From JACRPH01 sp041665465 (GTDB lineage Archaea; Nanobdellota; Nanobdellia; Woesearchaeales; GW2011-AR9), in the NCBI GenBank assembly GCA_041665465.1, contig JBAYIU010000001.1, forward strand, positions 1,364,001-1,428,000: a DNA stretch of 64,000 nt. The letters are read 5' to 3'. Of the stretch, positions 40,323-50,300 are shown piece after piece. The first letter of the stretch is position 1; the number at the start of each line of letters is the position of its first letter. The translations under genes and the position numbers were made by a program. The notes beneath the pieces are model-generated. The model saw only the letters and a program-made list of their open reading frames with translations, had not been told where the DNA came from and did no database searches.

Positions 40323-41057
40323 ATGGATGAATTCATCGCGGCTTTAGTTGAGTATGGGCTATCTCAAAAAGAAGCAGAAATCTATCTCACTTGCTTAAAG
40401 ACAGGGCCATCTACTGCTAATCGTTTGAGTTCGTTAGCTGATTTTAGACGGAGTACTACTTATGACATTTTAGAATCCTTGAAAGCAAAAGGGATTATTA
40501 GTTCTTTTATCCGGGAGAAGAAACTTTTTTTTCAAGCAGCAAATCCAGAAGAACTAATCTCCTTATTAAAATCAAAACAGGATAAAATTTCTACTTACAT
40601 TCCTCAGTTGAAGAAATTAAGTTCAACTGTACTAGAAAAACCAAAAGTTCTACTGTTTGAAGGAATGAAAGGAATAATTAGTCTGTTTGATGAATTATAT
40701 CGAGGAAAAGAATTATTCATCTATGGTTCAGCTAAAAAAGCCGATGAATTCTTATTTCATTTACCTGAATCTATGGCGCGAAGAAGGGTTGAACAAAAGA
40801 TTATCTTAAAAGCCGTGTTTGAAAAATCTGAATTCTCGTTATTTAGATTAAAAGACCCGGAAATACGTAAGTTTACTCAAATTCGTTTTCTTTCAGAAAT
40901 GGAAAAGTTTCCTACCGTAACATTTATCTCTGGTCATAAAGTGGGGATCATTAGTTTAAGTCAAGAATTAATTGGAACTTTAATTATAGATGAAGAGATT
41001 AGTCAAAGTCAACGTTTAGTTTTTGAGGGTTTGTGGAATCGGGCAAAATTGAAATAA
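40323..41057 (+). CDS. TrmB-family transcriptional regulator
   Basis: The winged helix is ALVEYGLSQKEAEIYLTCLKTG then TTYDILESLKAKGIISSFIRE. A coiled linker precedes the effector domain (KVLLFEGMKGIISLFDELY), ending in LVFEGLWNRAKLK. I start it at the ATG 40323, with the SD-like GAGAAAGGAA just before, rather than the in-frame TTG at 40311. At 244 aa it has the normal length. It lies directly upstream of the Ser-rich leader and serine synthetase genes, on the same strand, and might take part in their control. Ligand unknown. Confidence 0.84.
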   Translation: MDEFIAALVEYGLSQKEAEIYLTCLKTGPSTANRLSSLADFRRSTTYDILESLKAKGIISSFIREKKLFFQAANPEELISLLKSKQDKISTYIPQLKKLSSTVLEKPKVLLFEGMKGIISLFDELYRGKELFIYGSAKKADEFLFHLPESMARRRVEQKIILKAVFEKSEFSLFRLKDPEIRKFTQIRFLSEMEKFPTVTFISGHKVGIISLSQELIGTLIIDEEISQSQRLVFEGLWNRAKLK

Positions 41058-41068
41058 TTCTCGTAAGA

Positions 41069-41076
41069 TTTAAATA
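41069..41076 (+). promoter_or_regulatory. TATA box of the Ser-rich leader ORF
   Basis: TTTAAATA at 41069-41076 lies about 27 nt upstream of the ATG at 41099, the archaeal TATA-to-transcription-start distance. The 19-codon ORF should therefore be the very 5' end of the message. A second TATA-like ATATAAATATAA at about 41218-41230 could drive the synthetase alone. Confidence 0.6.
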
Positions 41077-41098
41077 ATCCAATTCGCTTTTTATTAAT

Positions 41099-41158
41099 AT
41101 GGCTAACTTACAGAACTTTGCTTCAGTATCTTCTAGCAGTAGTTCTAGTTCCAATTAG
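41099..41158 (+). CDS. 19-aa Ser-rich leader peptide candidate
   Basis: The frame encodes MANLQNFASVSSSSSSSSN and a TAG stop, with nine Ser codons in the last eleven. All the Ser codons used (TCA, TCT, TCC, AGC, AGT) read by different Ser tRNAs are mixed. It begins at the presumed leaderless transcript start, 100 bp before a seryl-tRNA synthetase gene. Its stop codon lies in the loop of a 7-bp hairpin. The simplest reading is a regulatory leader that senses charged tRNA-Ser by ribosome stalling, as in bacterial attenuators. That function is inference. Confidence 0.65.
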   Translation: MANLQNFASVSSSSSSSSN

Positions 41159-41190
41159 TTGGAACGAAGTTTTTCATGAGCTTTTCTTCG
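41148..41190 (+). promoter_or_regulatory. Two hairpins after the Ser-rich leader
   Basis: GTTCCAA (41148-41154) and TTGGAAC (41159-41165) form a perfect 7-bp stem with the loop TTAG, which is the tail of the leader and its stop. A second stem CGAAG/CTTCG (41165-41169, 41186-41190) follows and shares its first base, and T-rich sequence lies in its loop. A ribosome at the leader stop would disrupt the first stem. Confidence 0.55.
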
Positions 41191-41257
41191 AGACCAAAAA
41201 AATGTTCTAGAGATAGTAATATAAATATAAACTAAATACCCAAATGGAGGACAAACC

Positions 41258-42754
41258 ATGTACGAACTAAAACTGGAAATAGCTTTAACCCAAGAAATTG
41301 ATAAAGACATTCAATTGAAAATTAGTTCTCTGTTAAGTTCTCTAAAAGAAAAGTTTACTATTCAGAACAAACCTTTTGAACTAAAACTAAAGTTTAATCA
41401 GAATGTACAATTAGAATTACACTCAAAAGACTACGCAGCTACGGATTTACTGGTTCAATTAGAAAAACAATTGAAAGAAATTTTGGGTAAGGGATTTAAA
41501 TGTGGGATTAAGAACTGGGTAATCCAAAAATATTATCTAGTTCAGGATCTGGAAGAGGATCCAAAGAAACCCTTTACTGTTCCTTTAGTAAAGAATATTC
41601 ATTTCCGTGACCATCAAGTTCATTTAACTTATGAACAGATTCCTTTCGATTGGATTAAAGAACATTATATCGAGAAAACTTTAAAGCTGATTCAAAATAA
41701 GATAAAACAGTTCAATTATGAAGGTAAGGATGAGTTTAAAGAATATGTTTGGAAAAGTAAAGAAAGAAAAATTACTTATCAAGGTGATCCGGCAGTAGAT
41801 TTAGAAAAGAAAGGTTGGATTAAACATACTGATGCTAAAGGTCAATGGATCTTTGGCAGAGAATTTACCTCTTTAATCAACGTTTTTAAAGAATTGTTAA
41901 TTGAAAAGATATATTCTCCGTTAGGATTCTATGAGATGACTTTTCCCAAATTTGAATATTGGGATATTGCTAAAAAGTCAGGTCATGCTAAGAATGTTTA
42001 TCCCAATGCTTACTTTGTGAGTGTTCCAAAAAGTGCTTCTTTAGATATCTGGCAGGAAGTGATGGATTTGTATGAAATTACCGGGGAAGTTCAATCGGAA
42101 TTAATCAAAGAAAGAAGCAACTGTGTGGGCATTATGTCTTTTGCTCAATGTCCTCCTTTTTGGCCTTACCTGAAAAATAAAGTTATTGAACCGGCAAGTT
42201 TGCCTTTATTAGTTTATGATTGGTCTGGACCAACTTATCGTAATGAATCAGGTGGGACTCATGGGTTAGATCGAGTGGAAGAATTGCATCGGATTGAAAT
42301 GCTTTTTGTCGGAACCAAGGAACAAGTCATAGATTATTGGCAGAAGATTAGGGAAGCGGTCATCAAATTATACGACCAAACTTTAGAAATGGAAATGCGT
42401 GTGGCTCGAGTGACTCCATGGTGGATGGCTCATGCCGGGATCAGAACAGATCAAGGAACAGCAGAAGTTGGAACTTTTGATTTTGATGTTTATCTTCCTT
42501 ATCGTGGAAATCGTGAACAAGAATGGTTAGAAGTCGGCAACGTCAGTTCTAATGGAGATAAATATCCTCTTGCTTGGAACGTCAAAGACAAAGCTCAGCA
42601 GATTTTATGGAGCGGATGTGCAGGTAGTTCTTTCGAAAGAATGCTCGTTTCTTTCTTAGCTCAGAAAGGTATCGATCCGAAAAACTGGCCTAAAGAAGTC
42701 AGAGAAAGATTCGAGCAGAAGATAAAGGGAGTTAAGCCACTTATTTTCTACTAA
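41258..42754 (+). CDS. serS2: Type-2 (methanogen-type) seryl-tRNA synthetase
   Basis: The 498-aa protein matches the rare SerRS2 family: FGREFTSLINVFKELLIEK, FPKFEYWDIAKKSGHAKNVYP, FAQCPPFWPYL, ESGGTHGLDRVEELHRIEM, RVTPWWMAHAG and WSGCAGSSFERM. Zinc ligands of the Methanosarcina enzyme correspond to C298 (AQCPP), a Glu in VEELHRIE, and C454. The N-terminal 160 residues form the tRNA-binding domain unique to type 2. SD GGAGG (41246-41250) precedes the ATG. A Ser-rich leader ORF lies upstream, and canonical SerRS lies 136 bp downstream. Confidence 0.95.
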   Translation: MYELKLEIALTQEIDKDIQLKISSLLSSLKEKFTIQNKPFELKLKFNQNVQLELHSKDYAATDLLVQLEKQLKEILGKGFKCGIKNWVIQKYYLVQDLEEDPKKPFTVPLVKNIHFRDHQVHLTYEQIPFDWIKEHYIEKTLKLIQNKIKQFNYEGKDEFKEYVWKSKERKITYQGDPAVDLEKKGWIKHTDAKGQWIFGREFTSLINVFKELLIEKIYSPLGFYEMTFPKFEYWDIAKKSGHAKNVYPNAYFVSVPKSASLDIWQEVMDLYEITGEVQSELIKERSNCVGIMSFAQCPPFWPYLKNKVIEPASLPLLVYDWSGPTYRNESGGTHGLDRVEELHRIEMLFVGTKEQVIDYWQKIREAVIKLYDQTLEMEMRVARVTPWWMAHAGIRTDQGTAEVGTFDFDVYLPYRGNREQEWLEVGNVSSNGDKYPLAWNVKDKAQQILWSGCAGSSFERMLVSFLAQKGIDPKNWPKEVRERFEQKIKGVKPLIFY

Positions 42755-42767
42755 ATTCTTCTTTTTT

Positions 42768-42823
42768 AGTTATACCTACATTTTCACGAAAAAGCATAAA
42801 TTTACGGATTTGTAGGTATAACT
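42768..42823. repeat. 13-bp perfect inverted repeat between the serS genes
   Basis: AGTTATACCTACA (42768-42780) and TGTAGGTATAACT (42811-42823) form a 13-bp perfect stem with a 30-nt loop. It starts 14 bp after the type-2 SerRS stop. It may terminate that transcript or be a protein-binding site for the next gene. Confidence 0.65.
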
Positions 42824-42890
42824 TTATCTCGTTTAAACCTTATTCTTCACAATAAAATTTAAGAACTTGGATTAAATCTTTCCCTATAAC

Positions 42891-44168
42891 ATGCTAGATA
42901 TCAAATTAATCCGGACCACTCCTGAAGTGGTAAGAAAAGACTTACAGAAGCGTAAAGATGAAGCTAAACTGGACGTCTTAGAACAAACTATCGCTTATGA
43001 TAAAGAATGGCTCAAAGCTAAGAAAGAGATTGACGACTTAAGAGCTAAACGTAATACTCTCAGTAAAGAGATTTCTGAAACCAAGAAGAAGAATGGTGAT
43101 GTTTCTAATTTATTAAGAGAGGCAGCAGATATTCCTAAACATATCTCTTTGAAAGAGGAAAGAATAACTTTCTTAGAAGCAGAAATCAAAAAGAATCTGT
43201 ATAACTTGCCTAATATCTTACATGAGTCCGTTCCTTATGGAGAAGATGATACTCAGAATACTACTGTTAAGCTCTTCGGTAAGAAACCAGAATTTAAGTT
43301 TACTTTGAAGAGTCATGCTGACTTGATTGTAGAATTAGGGATGGCAGATTTAGAACGAGCAGCTAAAATTTCTGGAGCTAGATTCTGGATTCTTAAAGAT
43401 GAAGGAGCATTGTTAGACTTAGCACTTCAACGATACGCAGTAGATTTCATGATGAAGAAAGGATATCACTTAATCCTTCCTCCTTACATGATTAAACGTG
43501 AACCGTACGAAGGAGTAACTTCTATGGGTGATTTTGCTGACGTCCTTTACAAGATTGAAGGAGAAGATGAATATCTGATTGCTACTTCTGAACATCCTCT
43601 TACTAGTATGTGGATGAACGAAGTGTTAGATGAAAAAGAGTTGCCCATAAAATTGATTGGCATTTCTCCCTGTTTTAGAAAAGAAGCTGGTGCTCATGGT
43701 AAAGATATGAAAGGAATCTTTCGAGGACATCAGTTCCATAAAATTGAACAGATTATTTTGTGTAAACCTGAAGATTCATGGAAATACCATGAGGAAATGA
43801 TCCAAAATTCTATTGAATTGTTTGAATCTTTTGATCTGCACTTTAGACAGATTAACATCTGTACCGGGGATATCGGGATTGTAGCAGCTAAGAAGTATGA
43901 TCTAGAAGCTTGGATGCCGGTCCAGAACGCTTTCCGAGAAGTAGTCTCTTGTTCAAATTGTACTGATTATCAATCTCGAAGACTAGACATCCGTTATCGA
44001 ACACCTGAAGGAAATAAGTTAGTGCACACCTTAAACAGCACGGTAGTAGCTACTTCTCGAGCCATTGTGGCTTTAGTAGAAAATTTCCAAACCGAGAAAG
44101 GAACTATTAAGATTCCTAAAGTGCTTCAACCATACATGAACGGGTTGAAAGAGATTAAGAAAAGATAA
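42891..44168 (+). CDS. serS: Canonical (type-1) seryl-tRNA synthetase
   Basis: MLDIKLIRTTPEVVRKDLQKR and the long antiparallel coiled coil (about residues 30-105) form the tRNA-Ser variable-arm binding domain. The catalytic core has ATSEHPLT, motif 2 (CFRKEAGAHGKDMKGIFRGHQF) with FHKIE, and motif 3 (TLNSTVVATSRAIVALVENFQ). The 425-aa length is normal. A TATA-like sequence and the 13-bp inverted repeat precede it, suggesting its own promoter. Having both SerRS types next to each other is unusual (known in Methanosarcina barkeri as two separate genes). Confidence 0.96.
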   Translation: MLDIKLIRTTPEVVRKDLQKRKDEAKLDVLEQTIAYDKEWLKAKKEIDDLRAKRNTLSKEISETKKKNGDVSNLLREAADIPKHISLKEERITFLEAEIKKNLYNLPNILHESVPYGEDDTQNTTVKLFGKKPEFKFTLKSHADLIVELGMADLERAAKISGARFWILKDEGALLDLALQRYAVDFMMKKGYHLILPPYMIKREPYEGVTSMGDFADVLYKIEGEDEYLIATSEHPLTSMWMNEVLDEKELPIKLIGISPCFRKEAGAHGKDMKGIFRGHQFHKIEQIILCKPEDSWKYHEEMIQNSIELFESFDLHFRQINICTGDIGIVAAKKYDLEAWMPVQNAFREVVSCSNCTDYQSRRLDIRYRTPEGNKLVHTLNSTVVATSRAIVALVENFQTEKGTIKIPKVLQPYMNGLKEIKKR

Positions 44169-44340
44169 TTTGTTTTGGATTTTATTATTCTTTTTTAGTT
44201 CTAGTTTATTTTCTTTTAACTTTTCACTAGTTTCTCTCGTTAATCCTATTAGAACTTTGCTCTATAAAAGAGAAACGTTTAAAAAGGCCAGAACTTTCTT
44301 TTTGATTAAATAATCGGTAATTGAAAAGAGGCAGGTGTAG

Positions 44341-47300
44341 ATGAAGAAAAAGAAGAAGGTGGTTCGTAAAGTTCATTCTAAGGTACGTTCTAAAGTTGGT
44401 ACTCAACCCTCTTCTCCTTTCTTAAGTGTTGGTTTACGTGGACTTGCTACTTTATTGGTAATTTTTGGGATACTTTTTTCATTACAACTTTACTCTTCAG
44501 AATCTTCCCTCCTTAAAGAAGGATGGACCTCTTTAAGTCAAGGATTTAATGGTATGGGGAACCTTCTTACCGGAGCAGCAGTTGGGGTAGAAGAGATGCA
44601 AGTCCAAGCGGGAGATTGTGCTGGAGCTTACACTGGCGGAAATTGGACTATTAATTCTTCTGTTAGTTGTAGTAATGATGTGATTAGTGTAGATGGTTTT
44701 GTGATAATTAGAAATGATTCTATCTCTCCTGAATTAGTGGTAAATAATTTCTCTTTAACCACTACTGGGGTTTATGACTTAAGAGGTAATTCTACAAATA
44801 TTGTTCTAGCTGTTCCAGATTTAGATTCATCTACTCCTTCTGCTTATACTAACGATTGGGATGCTAATTCTGGAAGAGAATTCCGTATTGCTATGAATGA
44901 ATCCCAGAATAGAATAATGGTTTATGTTAACAATACTGACAACAGTAGTTTCCTTTATGAATTTGACTTAGATGATAACCCTAGCACCGGCGGGATTGTG
45001 GGTGCGGGGGATGATTTTGGGATAGGATATATTGGCGATTTTGGTGGGCCATTAATTGGATGTTATAACTCTTCAGATCCGCAAAATAACCTAATTCTCT
45101 TATCTTGTGATAATAGTCCTCTTACCTGTGGAAATGTTGATGGCTACGATGGTACTTTCATGGGCAACTTTACTGTTTATTGTAACAATTCCGGAAATGC
45201 ATATGAAGTTGTGATTGATCTGACTAATGCTAGTGATGGGATATGGGAGACTAAACCTGTTTATGCTTTAGATCCGACAGATCAATCTTCTCCTTTTTAT
45301 TACACTACTTTCCGGAATAACTCGGTTCTTGATTCGGGGATAAATGCTAGTGGTAATCTTGTCTTAAATAACGTTACTTTGAATCTTGAAAATAACTTTA
45401 CTATCTCTGGAGGTAATCTTGATATCCAAAAATCAAATCTTACCTTTAGGCTTACTTCTAACGGAAGTGCTAATTTTATGATTAGTTCTGGAACTGCTTT
45501 TGCTAATATTAATCACAGTGCTTTTACTTCAAATAATTCTATCCTGAGATGGAAAGCGAGGATCACTGATGGAGATTACAATCTTACCAATAATGTTTTC
45601 TCATATGTGGGTTATGATAATGGAGATGGTATTGGTTATAATTACGAAGTTGGTTTTTATTTTGCTTCTCCCTTGGGCGGATTAGTCTATAATAATACTT
45701 TCTCTAATTGCGGAACCATCGCGGAAGCTAGTTGTGTTTCTTTAGTTGATGGCGACGGGAATAGTAGAAATACTGGACTAAATTTCAGTTCCAACACCAT
45801 TTTTAGTGAATCTGCGGGTCTTGGAACCTTTTATCTGTCTGATTATAGTAATACTTCTTATACTAGTGGAGTTTTCATAGGGAATAATACTTTTTATGGT
45901 AGATTCTCAGTAGGTGGAAGAAACCACATTATCTCTGGGAACTATATAAATAAATCTCTCTGGTTATCTTCTGTTGAATATAATAATACTTTCATTAATA
46001 ACGAAGTTAGAACGGAATTGGGGTTTGCTTCAATTAATGAGCAGAATACCTCTTATGGATCTAGTATCATAATCTATTCCAATGGATATGGTAAGATGAC
46101 CTGGAGCGGTAAAGATAACATTCAGATGGGTTTAGTCAGTGTAGATGAAACCTTTGGATTAGGAAATTATTTCTATGTAGGGAACAATCTATTGGGTTTA
46201 AATGTTGGGAACGGTGCGGGAATAGATTTCTCTGTACTTAACACCACTGCTTCCTTAGAATTTTATAGTTTGCTCTGGAATAATAGTGTCCAGTTATGTG
46301 TTAATAATAGTGGAACTTTATCTGGGTGTGTAGATTGTAATTCCGGGAATAATTGTACTTATAGTAATATTACTGGGATTATGTTAGCTAATGTTACTCA
46401 TTTCAGTAATTATAGTACTAACGGAAGTATTAGTGTAGCAGAATCTCCTGCAGTGACTTATCTAACTAACTTCACAGATACCTTTACCGGAACTACAATA
46501 AATGCATCAAGATATACTATTACTCAAAGTGGATTAAACGTTTCTCAGAGTGATAAGATTATATTTAATGGTTCATATGAGGGTGCAACCTTTTTCACAA
46601 ATTCATTTGTTGATACAAATCAATCATTTGTTATATCCATTAATGTAGCTAAATTTGATCAGACAGAATATGTTGGTATTTTGGAGGACATTGGGCCTTT
46701 GGGTGGTGCTCCGGATGACAATGAAGTTGGAATTAGTATTGAAAATGACACCACTCGAATTTTAATGTGTAAATTATTAAAAAATGATACTGGATACTTC
46801 ATAGAAGCTAACGGTTTTACTCATCCCGCAGAAACAATGCAGGTAAACTATACTGAAGGCCAACTATTTAGCTTGAACTATTCTAATATTGATGGAAGGT
46901 ATAGTTGTAATTATGCTGGTGAGATGGTTAGCAACACTAATAGTTCTGCTGCAGGGGCAGATTTTATTACTTTCGATGCTGAAGCAATTTCTCAAATGAA
47001 TTTACAATTAGATGATTTAAACTTTTATTATGGGACATTAGTGGAAGAAGCTCCTGGATCTTCTTATTGTGGTGGTGCTTACACTGGCGGAAATTGGAAT
47101 ATTAACTCTTCCATCAGTTGCAGTAATGAAGCGATTACTGTTAATGGGACTTTGACTGTTGCTGACAATTCTGTCTCTGCAAATGATGTGACTAACAATT
47201 TCACTTCTAATTCTGCTGCTAATTATAACCTTAGGGATAATTCTACAAATATTGTTCTAGCTGTTCCAGATTTAGATTCATCTACTCCTTCTGCTTATAC

Positions 47301-50300
47301 TAACGATTGGGACAGTAATTCTAGTCATGAGTTCCGTATTGCGATGAATGAAACTCAGAACCGATTAATCATTTTTACTAATAACACTAACAATCTTGAT
47401 TTTGCTTATTCCCTTAATTTAGATGAGGGTCTTAGTGGAGGAGTCTTTGGTCCTGAATATGGAGATGATTTCTTGGTGGGATACTCTGGTGGGCCTGCGA
47501 TTGGATGTTATAACTCTAGTCTTTTAGACCTCAATGTCTTACCTTGTGATAGTAGTCCAGTTACTTGTGGAAATGTTTCTGGGTATGATAGTAATTACGA
47601 TGGTAACTTTACTGTTTATTGTAACAATTCTGGGAATGCTTACGAGATAGTAATCGATCTAGCCAATACCGGAAACGGATTGTGGAAGAATAAACCCGTT
47701 TATGCTCTTGACTTAAACACCAGTGCTTTTTATTATACCACTTTCAGGAACAGTTCCATTCTCCCGGTGGTTGCAGTGGGTAATTTAACCTTAAACAATG
47801 TTACTCTCAATCTGCAGAATAATCTTACTCTAAGTGGTGGTTATCTTAACATCTATGATTCTAATGTGACGATGATGTTGACTGCTAATAATAGTGCAAA
47901 TATGGATATAAGATCTTCTAATGTGAACTTAAGTGGGACGACTTTCTCTGCTAACAATACTAATTTTAAATATATAATAGCAATACAGAACGGAAGTTAC
48001 GCCAATAATGATTTTTCAGATTTGGCATTGTGGGTTTATCCTGGAACCGGCGGGGTATTCTCAAATAATGTGGTTTCCAATTGTGGTGGGACTCCAGCGT
48101 GTATCATGGCAGCCATAGGTTATAGCAACGGATTTAATTTTACGGGAAATAACATTACTGCCACTAGTGGTACTGCTTGGGCCACTATGGTTGCGGGAAA
48201 CAATTACACTTTCAGTAATAATAATATTTATGGTAGCGCTTCACTCTTTTATGGGAATGTTAGCGTAAGTAATAATTTATTTAATCGTAGTTTATCATCA
48301 ACAAAGGAGTATGGAATTGATATGATTATCTTTACCAATAATATTATCTTCCCCGGTATTAATAGCCAATTGATGGGAGATTGGAACGATACCCTTCCTG
48401 ACACCTTTATCTATTCAAATAACTATGGCAAGATCACTTGGAACCTTTCTAATTATACTACTCCTGAACCTAATCCCAGTTCTTTTGGTTTGGGATATAA
48501 TTTATACTTAAATAATAACATCGTTGGGGTAAATGCACAATTATCGCTTATTAACTTTAATACCACTGCTTCAATTGAGTTTTATGGATTGCCTTGGAAT
48601 AACAGTGTACAATTATGTAACAACATTAGTGGAACTTTATCTGGGTGTGTAGATTGTAATTCCGGGAATAATTGTACTTATAGTAATATTACTGGAATAA
48701 TGCTAGCTAATGTCACTCATTTCAGCAATTATAGTACTAATGGAAGTACTGGTGTAGCAGAAGTCGGAGTTAGTTATTGTAGCGGTGCTTACACTGGTGG
48801 AAATTGGAATGTTAGTTCTTCTATCAATTGTAGTAATGAGGTTATTCCCGTGAACGGAATTATTACTGTTCAAGATCTTTCTGAAACTGCTGTGACCCAA
48901 TTTGGGGCTTCTACTGGTGGAATTTATGATTTAAGAAATAACTCTACTGGTGTTTTTGATACGGATTTAAGTTCTTCTACTCCTTCAGCTTATACTACTG
49001 ATTGGGATTCTGATTCTAATCGAGTATTTAAGATTGCTATGAATGAATCTTCAGACACGATTCAGGTATATGGAAGTTTACCTAACGTTACTGCTTTGTA
49101 TAGTTTTGATTTAGATAATAATGCTGCTACTGGTACTTCTGTCGGTGGTTCTGGATCATCAGGGATGGATCTTACTTTTGGATATCATGCTGATGCTGGT
49201 GGAGTGTTGATGGCTTGTTACAACTCTTCTGTGCCTGGTATGTACTTAACTTGGTTTGCCGCTAGTGGAAGCATTGTTTGTGGTCAAACCATGGATGTCG
49301 GGTATGATCGTAATTATACTATCACTTTTAATTCAACTGCCTCTGGAGGAGGGAACACTTTTGAGTTTATCATTAATTCTACGGGAAGTTGGACCGATAA
49401 GAGAGTGGAATTGATGGATGGGGGTAACGCCTATTATTATTATACTAAATTCAAAACATCTGGAGCAGTGGCCGGAGGAAGGGGGAATTTAACTCTTAAC
49501 AATGTTACCTTAACCTTATCTGGAAATCTTACTATTAATGGTATATTAAACGTTAATCGTTCTTTCTTATACTTTGGAAGTAATAATACTCTTTTCACTT
49601 CAAATATCGGAGCTAGCATATTAATCAATAATTCTAATGTTACTTCTAATGGTTCTATCCGTTATGGAATACGTTCCTTAGGGTCCGACTTTACTTTAGA
49701 GAACAGCTACTTGAATGATTTGGGAGCAGTTGTTTCCTCGATGACTTATCCCTTAAAGATGGAAGGAACAGGAGGTATGATCAAAAATCTTTCTCTTGGA
49801 GCTAACCAAAAGATGTACGGGGTTCAGATTGCTGGATCAGGAATATCTGTCCTTAATAGTACCTTTTCTGGATCTGCTAACACCATTAATTTATTAGCGG
49901 GTAGTTATAATAATATTATCCGGGGGAATAATCTTTCTACTGGGATCAGTTATCTGAATGGTGGAAGTTCTTATAACAATCTTATCGCTGAGAATACTAT
50001 TGCCGGAGTGGGGAATATCTTGATTGGTCAAACTTCTCCAGCTCATTTACCTTATAACAACACCTATCTGAATAATAATATTCAGCAGGTTATCACTACT
50101 TATGTTGTGAACTATACCAACTATTTCATCTACAATAATTCTTATGGGCAAATAAAATGGACCAAGAATAATTTCAGTTCTTCTTTTGGAGGAAATGCAG
50201 TATTGGTGTTGGACCAGACTGTGTTTGTTAGGTCGAACTTGTTAGGAGTAACCCCCAATATGTATATGGGGAACTTCAACACTACGGCGGAATTGACTTT

